Assembly: GCA_030704615.1 (NCBI GenBank)
Contig: CM060732.1
Span: forward strand, 25,110,001 to 25,174,000
From: Takakia lepidozioides
Taxonomy: Eukaryota > Streptophyta > Takakiopsida > Takakiales > Takakiaceae
Direction of reading: 5' to 3'
Length of the DNA stretch: 64,000 nt
The notes below the pieces were generated by a model. It was not told where the DNA came from, searched no databases, and saw only the letters and a program-made list of their open reading frames with translations. The position numbers were made by a program, and so were the translations under genes. This document shows positions 35,015-47,400 of the stretch, piece by piece; the stretch's first letter is position 1, and each line of letters opens with the position of its first letter.

Positions 35015-36608
35015 CCAAATTGACGCGCTGATTAGGTATTTTGACGTCTTGTCCTCTTTCTTGATGAGATCTGTTCTTGCACTTCCTTCTCAGCTGTGTG
35101 TTGCGCCCTGACTTCCACGTGTCCCTTTCTAAACTGACTTCCGTCCTTTCTTCCGCCGGCCATTTCCCTGAAGTTATCCTACGTCCACCTGTCACTGATT
35201 CTATGGATTGTGTAACCCTAGTAGGCTGTATTAAGCTGTGACAGGCTGTGTCATACTGTGGTATGCCGTGATAGGTTGTGATACACTGTGGTAAGTTGTG
35301 ATAGGCTGTGACACGCTGGGGTAGGTTGTGATATGCTCTGTCGCGCCTTGATGGGCTGTGATAGGCTGTGTCGTGCCTTGATGGGCTGTGATAGGCTGTG
35401 TCGCGCCTTGATGGGCTGTGATAGGCTGTGTCGCGCTTGTTCTGCCCGCCCCGGTCATATATGCTCGGCCTAGCGACAAGTGCTCCATATTCCGTTGGTA
35501 ACACTGGCGCAGCCCGTGACGGCTTTTGCGTTTCAACATGCAAATCATGCTGTAATGGTTTGTCATGGATACCACTGTACCCCTTCAACTTATTGGCATT
35601 GACTCTTCCCAACATTTCTTTGTTAATGGTTTGTAACATGGCGGTGTTGTTATCATACATCTTTTGTATGACATAAGGTCCTTTCCATGGTGATTTAAGC
35701 TTAGAAGCTTTAATCTTTCCCTTCTTCTGCAACCATAGAACCAAATTTCCCGTTTTAAAAGTCTTTAACTTGCCTTCATTAAACTGTTCCTTCCTCTTCA
35801 TCTGAATTCTGGTCATATTATCAGCTGCATCAGCACGTACTTCTTCCACATGGTATAATTTATGTGTCCTGACCTTAATGGAATCTTGCAATTCCATTCT
35901 CTTTCCCCATTCCGTTCTCATGGTAGGTAACAGGAATTCCACTGGAAGTAAAGCTTCCATACCATAAACTAATTAGAATGGTGTATACTTAGTGGTGACT
36001 TTATATGAAGTCATGTATGACCACAAAGCTGTCAGCAGCTTTGTATCCCAATCCGTTTTGTTTGCATTGACTATCTTAGCCAAGATAATACATAGTATTT
36101 TGTTGGTAGCCTCTGCCTGCCCATTACCCTGTGGGTAATATGTTGTACTCTTCCTATGCACAATCATGAACTCTTTAGTCAATAATTCAATGGTCTCATT
36201 AATGAAGTGACTTCCCTGATCACTGATAAATTCCAAGGGACAGCCAAATCGTGTAAGTATGTTCTCATACATGAACCTTGTTGTGGACTTGGCTGTGTTG
36301 TCCCTCAAAGCTTTAGCTTCCACCCACTCCATAGTATAATCAGTGGCTGTAATTATGTACTTGTTCTGTGTATTCTTGGCTGGTGGGTTAATTGGTCCAA
36401 CAAAGTCTAGTCCCCATTTCTGAAATGGTTCGGTAGGCATTGTAGGATGCAAAGCCATCTTCCCAGATCTCTGCAAAGGTCCTAGCCTCTGACATTCATC
36501 ACAACTCTGACAATACTTGTGTACATCTTTGAACAAAGTAGGCCACCAGAAACCTGCATGTAGTATTTTCCTGCTGGTAGTCTCTTCTCCAAAATGACCT
36601 CCTGCCAC
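34995..36608 (-). pseudogene. Integrase of element D
   Basis: A zinc domain with CQSCDECQRL precedes the DDE core in WGLDFVGPINPPAKNTQNKY, CPLEFISDQGSHFINETIEL and STTYYPQGNGQAEATNK. A C-terminal region follows (LVLWLQKKGKIKASKLKSPW, GPYVIQKMYDNN). A TAA at 35973 replaces the CAA seen in copies C and E, with no frameshift. The tail (35450-35215) is encoded by a minisatellite. The frame ends at TAA 34995, overlapping by about 20 bp the ATG (35014) of the extra ORF. Confidence 0.85.
35215..35445. repeat. GGCTGTGATA minisatellite in integrase tail (element D)
   Basis: Tandem copies of a 10-bp GGCTGTGATA-type unit, often combined with TGGG or CACTGTGG variants. On the minus strand it encodes repeats such as TAYHSPSRRD. 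Copy C has the same array at 42405-42650, and a related one sits in the C-family LTR (40680-40805). Confidence 0.85.
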
Positions 36609-37977
36609 TCATTTATGAACTTCCTCCAAAACTTTATTAACTTCATGGTGGTATAAGCATCGCTTCAGCACTCCATCTGGTCCTAGCTTATACATTTTGC
36701 TCCCTACCATAGTGTAAGGTAGAGCCTTGATAGCAATTCTCTTTCTCTGCTCCTTTCCATAACTTGGTGGGTACTGACCATGAGCAAGGTAGTATCTGAT
36801 TGGCCACTGCCAATCTAACCAGTCATCTGCACTTCCCTGCACCTTCACTGCAAATAGACTCGCATCTAGTAATTGATCATCTACTCCCGTGGCTGGTTCT
36901 CCTGTTGATAACCGTGACAAGTGATCCGCCACAAGATGCAGCCTCCCAGGCTTGTAAACAACCTCGAACTCAAACTCGTGCAAGATTATCAACCATTATC
37001 AGATGTTTGTTTACCAGGTATATCAGAGCCTAGTGATCCACATAGAACATAAACTTCTTGCCCAACAGGTAATGCCTGAATTTCTTCACTGCATAGATCA
37101 TTGCCAATGCTTCTCTTTCCGTTGTGCTATAATTTCTTTCGGCATTGTTCATCAATCGGCTAGCATAGTACACAGGTGAATCTATCCTTCCTGTTACATT
37201 TTGGGCTAACACTGCTCCTAGTGCTTCTCCAGAAGCATCACAGTGAACATGAAATATTTCCTGCCAGTGAGGACTAATCAGCACAGATGTAGTTGTTACT
37301 GACAATGTAAGTTCCTCAAAAGCCTGTTGACATTCAGGTGTCCATGCAAACACTGGATCTTTCTTCAAAAGTTTGCTCAATGGTGCTGCTATCTGTGCAT
37401 ACCGTCTGAAAAATCTTCTGTAATAGCTTGTTTGTCCAAGGAATCTCCTTAGACTCTTAACATTCACTGGTGGTGGAGAGGCTTTCATGGCCTCTGTTTT
37501 CCTGGGATCCACAAGAAGTCCCCTCTTACACACAATGTGTCCCAGAAACACCCCTGAGTTCACACATAAAGTACACTTCTTTGGATTCAGGCCTAGACCT
37601 CTCATCCTGCATCAGGCCAGACATAACTCCAATTTATGCAAGTGCTCATTCTTAGAGCTGTACACACTGAAATCATCCAAGAATACCTGCATGAAATCAT
37701 CCAGATAATCATGAAAAGATTCACTTATCACTCTCTGAAAGGTCGCTGGTGCATTACAAAGTCCAAAGGGCATGACTTTGTATGCATAAGCACCCAAGTC
37801 TGTGATGAAAGCCGTCTTTCCCTGGTCTTCTTCTGCCACTTGCACTTGATTATAACCATTGAAGCCATCCATGAATGAGTACATCTCATGGCCTGCCACA
37901 GTGTCTAATACTGCTTCTGTGAATGGCAAAGGGAAAGGATCTTTCTTCGTACAAGCATTCAGCTTCTTGTAGTTCAC
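36609..37977 (-). pseudogene. Reverse transcriptase - RNase H of element D
   Basis: RT blocks: MYSFMDGFNGYNQVQVAEED, MPFGLCNAPATFQRVISESF and the active site QVFLDDFSVYS. RNase H: FHVHCDASGEALGAVLAQNV and NYSTTEREALAMIYAVKKFR. Stops: TGA at 37612 (AGA in copy E), TAG at 37030 (CAG in copy E) and TGA at 36609 (GGA in copy E). A small deletion near 36990-37010 removes the SGRIARW block that copy E retains. Confidence 0.85.
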
Positions 37978-38031
37978 ACAAACTCTTAGTCTTAACCAGG
38001 GTCAGTACCAATCAAACAGGCAAGGTACAGA

Positions 38032-39348
38032 ATGAATCCCAACTATGCACAGAAGGTTGGAGAAGAGATCAAGAAGTTGGCTGAGGCTAAGTTTATATAC
38101 CCAATAGAGTATACAACTTGGTTGTCACCCATTGTGATAGTTCCCAAGAAGAATGGTAAACTGAGAGTTTGTGTGAACTATAAGAAGATGAATGCTTGCA
38201 CGAAGAAAGATCCATTCCCTTTGCCATTCACAGAAGCAGTATTAGACACTGTGGCAGGCCATGAGATGTACTCATTCATGGATGGCTTCAATGGTTATAA
38301 TCAAGTGCAAGTGGCAGAAGAAGACCAGGGAAAGACGGCTTTCATCACAGACTCGGGTGCTTATGCATACAAAGTCATGCCCTTTGGACTTTGTAATGCA
38401 CCAGCAACCTTTCAGAGAGTGATAAGTAAATCTTTTCATGAGTATCTCGATGATTTCATGCAGGTGTTCTTGGATGATTTCAGTGTGTACAGCTCTAAGA
38501 ATGAGCACTTGCATAAATTGGAGTTATGTTTGGCCAGATGCAGAATGAGAGGTCTGGGCCTGAATCCAGAGAAGTGTACTTTTTGTGTGAACTCAGGGGT
38601 GCTAAGGAGATTCCTTGGCCAAACCAGTTATTACAGAAGATTTGTCAAAAGGTATGCACAGATAGCAGCACCATTGAGCAAGCTTCTGAAGAAAGATGTA
38701 GTCTTTGCATGGACAGCTGAATGTCAACAGGCTTTTGAGGAACTTACATTGTCAATAACAACTACACCTGTGCTGATTAACCCTCACTGGCATGTAGTAT
38801 TTCATGTTCGCTGTGATGCCTCAGGAGAAGCGTTGGGAGCTGTGTTAGCTCAAAATATTACAGGAAATATAGATTCACCTGTGTACTATGCGAGCAGGTT
38901 AATGAACAGTGCTGAAAGGAACTATAGCACAACTGAAAGAGAAGCACTGGCAATGATTTATGCAGTCAAGAAATTCAGGCATTACCTATTGGGAAGAAAG
39001 TTTATGTTTTACGTGGATCACCAGGCTCTGATATATTTGGTGAACAAACCTTTGATAAGTGGAAGGATAGCGAGGTGGTTAATAATCTTGCACGAGTTTG
39101 AGTTCAAAGTTGTTTACAAGCCTGGCCGTTTGCATCTTGTGGTAGATCATTTGTCACGCCTAACAACAGGAGAGGCCGCCACAGGAGTAGACGACCAATT
39201 GCCTGATGCGAGTTTATTTGCAATGGAGGTGCAAGGAAGTGCAGATGAATGGTTAGATTGGCAATGGCCAATCAGATGTGCCCACCTAGTTATGGTAAAG
39301 AGTAGAGGAAGAGAATCGCTATCAAGGCTTTACCTTATACTATGGTAG
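38032..39348 (+). pseudogene. Reverse transcriptase - RNase H of element E
   Basis: The same family as D but on the plus strand, starting upstream of the RT core (TTWLSPIVIVPKKNGKLRVC). Active site QVFLDDFSVYS; RNase H FHVRCDASGEALGAVLAQNI and FMFYVDHQALIYLVNKPLIS. About 33 codons between CVNSGV and LRRFLGQTSYY, present in D, are missing in frame. The frame is lost near 39275, where about 25 bp present in D are absent, so the RNase H-integrase linker is out of frame. Confidence 0.85.
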
Positions 39349-40096
39349 GGGGCAGAATGTATAAGCTAGGACCTGATGGAGTACTTAAACGATGCATGTA
39401 CCACCATGAAGTAAATAAAGTTTTGGAGGAAGTTCATAAAGGAGTGGCTGGAGGTCATTTTGGAGAAGAGACTACCAGTAGGAAGATACTACTTGCAGGA
39501 TACCGGTGGCCTACTTTGTTCAAAGATGTACACAAGTATTGTCAGAGTTGTGATGAATGTCAGAGGCTAGGACCTTTGCAGAGATCTGGGAAGATGGCTT
39601 TGCATCCTACGATGCCTACCGAACCATTTCAGAAATGGGGACTAGACTTTGTTGGATCAATTAACCCACCGGCCAAGAATACACAGAACAAGTACATAAT
39701 TACAGCCACTGATTATACTACGAAGTGGGTGGAAGCTAAAGCTTTGAGGGACAACACAGCCAGGTCCACAGCAAGGTTCCTGTATGAGAACATACTTACA
39801 CGATTTGGCTGTCCTTTGGAATTTATCAGTGACCAGGGAAGTCACTTCATTAATGAGACCATTGATCTATTGACTAAAGAGTTCATGATTGTGCATAGGA
39901 AGAGTACAACGTATTACCCACAAGGTGATGGGCAGGCAGAGGCTACCAACAAAATACTATGTACTATCTTGGCTAAGATAGTCAATGCAAACAGAACGGA
40001 TTGGGATACAAAGCTGCTGACAGCTTTGTGGTCATACAGGACTTCATATAAAGTCACCACTAAGTATACACCATTCCAATTAGTTTATGGTATGGA
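39342..40096 (+). pseudogene. Integrase of element E, cut by the LTR of element C
   Basis: The open frame covers the zinc domain (CQSCDECQRLGPLQRSGK), the DDE residues (WGLDFVGSINPP, EFISDQGSHFINETIDL, YYPQGDGQAEATNK) and the start of the C-terminal part (KYTPFQLVYGME). At 40097-40098 the sequence changes to the LTR of element C (TGTCACGCGG). The rest of E was not found in the window. Confidence 0.85.
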
Positions 40097-40098
40097 AG

Positions 40099-40927
40099 TG
40101 TCACGCGGCTTTTGCTCACCCATCCCTTCGCTATCCGAGGCGGAAACTCCAAGATAGAAGAGTTGGAATCTCTAAGCACTCAGCCCGCTCAAAACAATCA
40201 GTCATGACCTACAGCTAGTGTATCATGGGGGTGTTTCCTATTTGTTTTCCTTCTCACATTCATGTTAGCTAGTTACCTTACTGTTGGTAATTAAGTATCA
40301 GTTTGCTTCAGCAATCTATCGGATCCCATCAACTCATCCATTCATTCCACAGCTTCACTCGGATCTCTCTACACAGTGTGAGTATGAAGTATGTATCAGA
40401 TTAATATCTATCGAGTATCAAGCTGAAGCCATGGAGTTTCTAATCTGCTCTACATTACAACTCTACAGATCGCCCTCCTCCTACTCTGTGCTCTCCCCCT
40501 TCTCCCAGATTTCCCCAAGAAGTCCCCCCTTCCTTTCCTCGCTCCTGGCTTTATCTTCCTACCCGTTGTTCTAACCGTTTCCCTCACTAACCGTCGGCAT
40601 CCGTGTACTAACATGTTCCATTCGCAGATGTTGTTCCCCAAAGTCGGTCCTTGTCCTGCTATCCGTTCCCTATGGTCGTGACAGCTGTGTCAAGCTGTGA
40701 CTGGCTGTGCGACTGTGTCTGGCTGTGTCTGGCTGTGTCGGCTGTGTCGGACTGTGACGGGCTGAGTTGGCTGTGATGGGCTGTGTTGGCTGTGACGGGC
40801 TGTGTAACCCCCCTCTAAAGTGCGCTGTTGTCACCCCTAAGGCTCCTGTTGGTCTCAGTCTGTGCAAAAATTAAGGGTACCCCACATATCCCGTATAAGT
40901 GTCTAAGTCCCAGACAGTCCTCTAACA
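40099..40927 (-). repeat. 3' LTR of element C
   Basis: 829 bp with TGT...ACA ends on either strand; minus-strand start TGTTAGAGGACTG. It includes a GGCTGTG-type minisatellite (40680-40805). Its first roughly 100 bp recur at 58901-59008. Confidence 0.75.
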
Positions 40928-40944
40928 TTACCCCTTCCCCTCTC
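40928..40944 (-). promoter_or_regulatory. Polypurine tract of element C
   Basis: GAGAGGGGAAGGGGTAA on the minus strand, directly before the LTR, as expected for plus-strand priming. Confidence 0.75.
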
Positions 40945-41034
40945 AAAAAGTCGTGTCCTCACGGTTTACTGATTGGGATTAGAAAACCTTTGTGAGCGAG
41001 TACCTTTCTGACGTTGAGAGTCTCGTGAAGGACT

Positions 41035-42382
41035 CTATGTACGAGCCCGAGGTCTGCCACTGGTTGACGGAGATGATTGAACACTACCTGGATATGTGAG
41101 GCCCTCTGGAGGCTGATATGGAGGTAACCTTTCAGGCATAGGAGACCCCCGTCGCTTCTTCTCTGCCATCTGAATTGCATAGTCTTCTCCCATGTCAAAA
41201 GAGTCCGCTGAAGAAACAGTTGTATCAGAATCCTCATCTCCTCTCAGGTGTTTTAACTGTCGAACTTTTTGTGGAATCCTTTGGGGCATACAATGTTGTC
41301 CTACCATGTCTGGAAGTTTAAATTTTAAAACTTGCTGCAAACGCTGAATGGCAAAATTGGTGAAGACCCTAACTACAGTCTTGCCCTGTGCTCATCCACA
41401 TCCACATGTCCTGATGGCAAATCAAACAATTGCTGCAGGTACTGGGGAGTATTTCTATATCTACTCCCCTCATCTGAGTAACTCCTGTCCGAGGCTCAAT
41501 GTTTTGAAGAAATTGTATCATGAACTGCCGATGATGCAAGGATCAGTCCTTGCGTAGCAATCCCTCCAATCGCAGCTCCTTCAATAGCTGCACCGCTTGT
41601 GGTGCAGCAATCGTTTGCTTCTGTAAGATTGTGGTGCTCTTCACCCTGATATCCTCCATTCCTCTCACTCTCTTCATTCTAGACAAACAGAAAGGTTTTG
41701 GTTGCAACAACTGAAGAAACGTCTGCAGGGCACAAAGCATAAAAGTATGGTTGGCGCAGAATGAAATGGGTAAGTGCTTGTAAGCCTGTGGGGCTTGCAA
41801 GTATCGGTTTAGAGAAAAGATACTCTGCGTTCGCCCGTCCTTGTGCCACTGCGTAAGTAATAATGCGAGAGTGTAGTCTGTTATTTCCGCCATAGCTTCA
41901 AAGCTATAGCTTTGATTGTCTCTCCTGACGAGACGCCCGTTACTTGGAACGACGCCGACTCTTGCGCTCAGAATCCCTCTCAATTCTTGATTTTGCTTCT
42001 TGGAAAATACCCTGTGCAGGTAATTCTGGCTCATGATTGGCTGTTGGCTCTGTGATTGGTTTTGTAATTTAATTCCCTTCCATGGATTTCCCCCCCTGGA
42101 CTGTCCACTAGGATAGCACATGTGACATGGATTTCGCTTTTCGGTACTTGTAAAGGGTTCCGTTACCCTTTCCCTGTATGCATTAATGGGCCCATAATAA
42201 GTTAATGTGTCGGGTAGATACTTTGACGGCCAATTTTGTCTTCTTTCTTGATGACACTTGCTCTTGCAATCCATGTCCGGCTGTGTGTCTCGCCCTGGCG
42301 TCCGCGTGTCCATTTCTAAACCTACCTCCGTCCACTTTTCCTCCGGCCATTCTTCGGATGTTAACCCACGTCCACCTGTCAC
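41035..42382 (-). pseudogene. Shortened extra ORF of element C
   Basis: 42382-41543 matches part 1 of the element D extra ORF (LLTQWHKDGRTQSIFSLNRY, LPISFCANHTFMLCALQTFL, MKRVRGMEDIRVKSTTILQK). It ends at a TGA where D has TGG. A frame change and a large deletion follow; 41340-41035 is a separate short open piece (PDMVGQHCMPQRIPQKVRQL, KKRRGSPMPERLPPY) of unknown origin near the 3' end. The long coiled-coil part of D is missing. Confidence 0.65.
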
Positions 42383-42404
42383 TGATCCTATGGACTGTGT
42401 AACC

Positions 42405-42650
42405 CCGGTAGGCTGTGTTGAGTTGTGATAGGCTGTGTGGCACTGTGGTAAGCTGTGATAGGCTGTGACATGTTGTGATAGGCTGTGATAGGCTGTGTGA
42501 CACTGTGATGGGCTGTGATAGGCTGTGTGACACTGTGGTAAGCTGTGATAGGCTGTGATATGCTGTGATGGGCTGTGATAGGCTGTGTGACACTATGATA
42601 AGCTGTGATAGGCTGTGACATGTTGTGATGGGCTGTGATAGGCTGTGTCA
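42405..42650. repeat. GGCTGTGATA minisatellite (element C)
   Basis: Tandem copies of GGCTGTGATA with CACTGTGGTA and ACATGTTGTG variants, at the same place between integrase and extra ORF as in D but with different unit order. Confidence 0.85.
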
Positions 42651-42736
42651 CGTTTGTACTGCCCGCCCTGGTCATATACGCTCGGCTTAGCGACAAGTGC
42701 TCCATACTCCGTTGGTATCACTGGCGCAGCCCGTGA

Positions 42737-43744
42737 CTACTTTTGCATTTCAACATGCAAATCGTGCTGCAATGGTTTGTCATGGATACCACTGTACCCC
42801 TTCAACTTATTGGCATTGACTCTTCCCAGCATCTCTTTGTTAATGGTTTGTAACATGGCGGTGTTGTTATCATACATCTTCTGTATGACATAAGGTCCTT
42901 TCCATGGTGATTTAAGCTTAGAAGCTTTAATCTTCCCCTTCTTCTGCAACCAGAGAACCAAATCTCCCGTTTTAAAAGTCTTTAACTTGCCTTCATCAAA
43001 CTGTTCCTTCCTCTTCATCTGAATTCTGGTCATGTTATCAGTTGCATCAGCACGTACTTCTTCCACATGGTATAATTCATGTTTCCTGACCTTAATTGAA
43101 TCTTCCAATTCCATTCTCTTTCCCCATTCCGTTCTCATGGTAGGTAACAGGAATTCCACTGGAAGTAAAGCTTCCATACCATAAACTAATTGGAATGGTG
43201 TATACTTAGTGGTGACTTTATATGAAGTCCTGTATGACCACAAAGCTGTCAGCAGCTTTGTATCCCAATCCGTTCTGTTTGCATTGACTATCTTAGCAAA
43301 GATAGTACATAGTATTTTGTTGGTAGCCTCTGCCTGCCCATCACCTTGTGGGTAATACGTTGTACTCTTCCTATGCACAATCATGAACTCTTTAGTCAAT
43401 AGATCAATGGTCTCATTAATGAAGTGACTTCCCTGGTCACTGATAAATTCCAAGGGACAGCCAAATCGTGTAAGTATGTTCTCATACAGGAACCTTGCTG
43501 TGGACCTGGCTGTGTTGTCCCTCAAAGCTTTAGCTTCCACCCACTTCGTAGTATAATCAGTGGCTGTAATTATGTACTTGTTCTGTGTATTCTTGGCCGG
43601 TGGGTTAATTGGTCCTAGTCCCCATTTCTGAAATGGTTCGGTAGGCATTGTAGGATGCAAAGCCATCTTCCCAGATCTCTGCAAAGGTCCTAGCCTCTGA
43701 CATTCATCACAACTCTGATAATACTTGTGTACATCTTTGAACAA
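42737..43744 (-). pseudogene. Integrase of element C
   Basis: Same motifs as in E (CDECQRLGPLQRSGKMALHP, EFISDQGSHFINETIDL, YYPQGDGQAEATNK) and a complete C-terminal part (MEALLPVEFLLPTMRTEWGK, WKGPYVIQKMYDNNTAML). The catalytic WGLDFVGPI block is shortened to WGLGPI by a small in-frame deletion near 43615 that removes the first catalytic Asp, so it cannot be active. The frame ends at a TAG (42737) where D continues. Confidence 0.85.
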
Positions 43745-43991
43745 AGTAGGCCACCAGTATCCTGCAAGTAGTATCTGCCTACCAGGGATGCCTCGGCGTG
43801 AGCCTGGTCACGTGAGCGCAACAGCACTCACGCCACGTCACCTTGCGCAAATGCCACGTCACGGGGCTCACTCCACGTTATCACACGTGAAGGCCGCGTC
43901 ACCACGTGCCTGGAAAGAAGTGGAGTGTATTCCCGCGGATTGGCACCCTTTACCGCGGAAACAAGCTGGACGACATAATAAAAGGCATTGA

Positions 43992-44300
43992 ATAAAGGAT
44001 GGATGAATGTACAGTTGGATGATAAACAGATGGATGAGTGTGAAAAATGAATGTAGATGGATGAATGAGGGATGGATAAGAGTAAAATGGATGAATGTAT
44101 AATGGATGTTGAGGAATGACAAAAATTCATGACATGAAGATGCGTGACCAAAACTTTTGACGAATGCACAACGTATATGAAATGAGTGTGGAAGGTTTGT
44201 GGGGTGGATTAAAGAGTACAGAGGATGAATGTACAATGGATGTTGAACAAAGGAAAAAATTCATGAATGGAACACGCATGAATACACTGTAGATGAATGC
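43992..44300. repeat. GGATGAATG minisatellite (element B)
   Basis: Degenerate tandem GGATGAATG / AATGGATG units, as in element A at 11278-11446. Antisense frames through it encode Ser/Ile/His-rich nonsense. Confidence 0.75.
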
Positions 44301-44405
44301 ACAATGGATATGAGAAGAGTCAGGGAGGTTTGCGAGATGGATTCATACATATTGCAATTTAAATGAAAGTTGATTATGTGATTATTATTTGTTCTAAAGG
44401 AACAA

Positions 44406-47400
44406 CTACGGTGGAGGAAGGGGATTCAACGTTTTCCAGATAGTATGAAAATGAATATTAAAAGAATAGTCTGACTCAGAGTCAGTACAATGTATCCCCG
44501 CTTCCTCTGCATCTAAGTCTAAGTATTTTAGAACACCGGATCCACGCTGGATACACCTACAGCTGGCCACTAAAAAGTCAGGGGATAGGGACTCGGCCGC
44601 GTGAAGTGCCATTGCTTCGGCATAAACAGGAAGCAGAAAATTGGAAAGGGGGCTGTCGAAAACAGACTCGCCAGAAATGACTGTATCTCCTGAAGATCCA
44701 CCGCTGCCTTTCCTGAAAGACAGCCTGAAAAAGTTATTACTGTAACTTTGATGTTATTGAGAAATTGAGTATGGCTCCCAAAGAGGGTTTAGCACTTACT
44801 CACATGAAAAGTCGTTGTCGACCTGCTTATCTTCGGGATCGTCATCATTTCGAATTTGAATCCGATCAGTCTGTGTGCTTGAAGTGGAGCCAGACAAAAG
44901 GGGGAGGAGCACTATGTTGTAGAGGTCAGAATCACCCTCCATGCCAAAAAGGCTTCTTCCGCCTGCCTTGCATGCATGGTAAGTTGCTCCTGCACCAGAC
45001 AGGAGGACATGAACAGTTTGGTGGGGGGGATTTAAGCAGATGAAACTGTTGAAAGAAAACCAATTCGGAAGGGAAAGAACGAACCTGTGGACACAGAAAG
45101 ATCGACCACCCGTGCAGAGCGGTGGCTGCATGACTCCAGCAGTATTTGCATGAACGCTGGGGACTTTTCCTTTGCACCTCTCCAGGGAGTGCCATCTGGT
45201 CTCTTCAGAGTCTGACTGGACTGCATGAAGTTGTACAAAATGTCATCGACATGGGGCTCATAGGGGGGGTTGACGAAACAACCCTGGTCAGAAATCTCAA
45301 AGCTGCGGATGGAGGATGGTGTCTTTGAGGTGCGAATCCTCCGCAGGCAGATCGCCTCGAACATCCTCGTCTGCCAAAGATAGCACGTTAGTGTGGTAAA
45401 CACAATCTATAGTGGAAGTGTGTACTGTAGTGTGAAAAGAAGGGGCGTGAATCCCCTTCTGTGCAAGTCTAGTTGTGCTCTTCCCTAGGTCAATCGGAGG
45501 GAAGGAAAGGAGCTCTCCCTCTCAGCTGATCCAACCATCGTCACTCGGTGTGGGTTTCCATCAGGTCCTTCGTGATCAGAGTTCGCACAATCCTCATCCA
45601 CGCCGCAGCGGAAGAGAAGACATGGATGGGGAGTCTGTATTGTTTTCACCCGTGGTTCTACTTCTACACGACATCCTTTCCCTGATACACTGCACCAGCC
45701 ATGTTACCATGCGGTCTTCAGTGATGCAACCAGCCCTACGTCAGTGATGACCACTGCCCTTGTGGGCAGCTCTCTTGGTCAACAATACGTGGAATCCCCT
45801 TTGTAACAAGATCACGATTTGGAAGGCGGCAACGCAGATCTGCCATGAGTTTGCAGGCCCACCAGTTTGGCCCTTCATGGGTTCATGCTTTCTTTATCTT
45901 ACCTCCCCAATCATCCATTCCTCATCATAACCTCTTGCTGGTCAACTCTCTCCCTTGTGTCCTTTTCTCTCTCCCTCTCTCTTTCTTTCAGGATAAGTGG
46001 GTTCCTCACTCTTTCCACTGTAACATGCCTATGATGCAATGCAATGCGCATTCAGCCAAGCATCCAGTGCACCCAGCATTGAAATCAACCTTGGTCACAC
46101 AAGATATAATCAGCCCTTTTATCAGTCCCTCTCTTGCCAATGACAGATGCTTCACACTCCACTTTTCCCAGGTATAACCATTGCCCAAGACAGCTCTCAA
46201 CCCTTCAACAGGTCTCAATTTACACACCCTGACAGCTCTCTTTTTCCCATCAGCTGTGAACCTCAGTGGTTCATGGGCTGAGAGCACTCTGAGAATCAGA
46301 TCCAAACCCAAACAGATGCTGGTTTTTCTGCCCCATCCACATCATCCCTTCTTGTTGTTTCCAAACAGTTCTATCTAACCCTCTCTGGTTTCCTCTACCT
46401 ACTAAGCTAGTTCCACATTGGCTGCAATGTGTCAACATCCCAGGCTAGATTGTTTGTACAAGCTCATGACGTTGAAACAAGGAACAAGAATACAACAACA
46501 GTAACCATTCTGTCCCAGCAACGAGTCTACCCTGTTTCCATTCATTTTCCTACTGTACAATGTAATAGCAGGTGCATCCATCTCCAGCCCATCCTGGTTT
46601 GAAGTCCAGTGTCTTCATTCCATTTACAAAGCTCTTTTTCTTCCTCACATGTCAGTGTCTCTTACTACATACAAGAGACAGTTCAAACTTCACAAAGCGA
46701 TTTCTAAGCAACCAAAAACCAAAAAGGGGGCCTACACTCCTCGAACTTATCTGTCTTATACTCCTTGAAGTGGTGGGTCTGCCTGTCAAGAAGGCACCTT
46801 ATCCTCTCCCTCGTCAGCCATCTCCGACGTTTCTTCTTATCGTGATTCCAGTCCTCATTAAGGCATGACGGCTCTGCTTCAGCTGCTGGCACATCCTTGT
46901 GCCTGCCAACCTCTACCCTATCCTTCTACATGTGCATTTCCTCCCTATGAGGTGATCTGGTCCTACAGCCCTTAAGACAGAGAGCAGATACATAACTTAT
47001 TTATAGATAGCTTAAGCGCCATACACACCAGAAGGCGGCACCGCTTCCTCTTGCACAGAAAGCCAAGCCAGATCCCTCAACGTCACTCTTTAAGGCAAGC
47101 TGATTCCCTTACAAAGTGATCTGGTCCTACAGCTCAAAAACAGACAGCAGCTACAAGATTTGATCACTGACAACCTGAGGCGATAATACACACCAGCCTG
47201 CATTTCTCATCCCCCAACACCTGCTGAGCCACTCCATCTCCTCATTAATGTGCTCACAAATACCATGGCGACAGCAGTGGTGCACCGCCCTTATCACAAA
47301 CCCGATCCCTCAGGTTTGATCATTGCTTACGAAGAAGGCGGCACCGCTTCTTCTTGCACAGAAAGCCAAGCAGGAGTTCTTAACATTTCTCTTAAAAGCA

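Larger units (their letters stand above)
31395..37985 (-). mobile_element. Element D: Ty3/gypsy retroelement with a long extra ORF, 5' truncated
   Basis: On the minus strand it runs RT (from 37977), RNase H, integrase, a minisatellite-coded linker, then an extra ORF of about 1,170 codons (35014-31496). Gag and protease are absent because the element is cut at the first RT motif, where it abuts the oppositely oriented copy E (junction about 37985-38030). RT residues such as ACTKKDPFPLPFTEAVLD resemble the Tat/Athila branch of plant Ty3/gypsy elements, which often carry an extra ORF after integrase. Confidence 0.8.
40099..43783 (-). mobile_element. Element C: Ty3/gypsy copy of the D/E family, inserted in E and cut by B
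   Basis: A 3' LTR (40099-40927) and adjoining polypurine tract show the minus orientation. Integrase, the minisatellite linker and a shortened extra ORF follow upstream. Its 5' part ends abruptly at about 43783, where element B begins in the middle of the integrase zinc domain. It is nested in E at the 40097 junction. Confidence 0.8.

Noticed and set aside
43828-44236. Ser/His/Ile-rich minus-strand ORFs
   Set aside because: They are translations of the GGATGAATG minisatellite.
45475-46868. Plus-strand ORFs in the G LTRs
   Set aside because: Antisense to the element, duplicated only because the LTR is duplicated, no protein resemblance.
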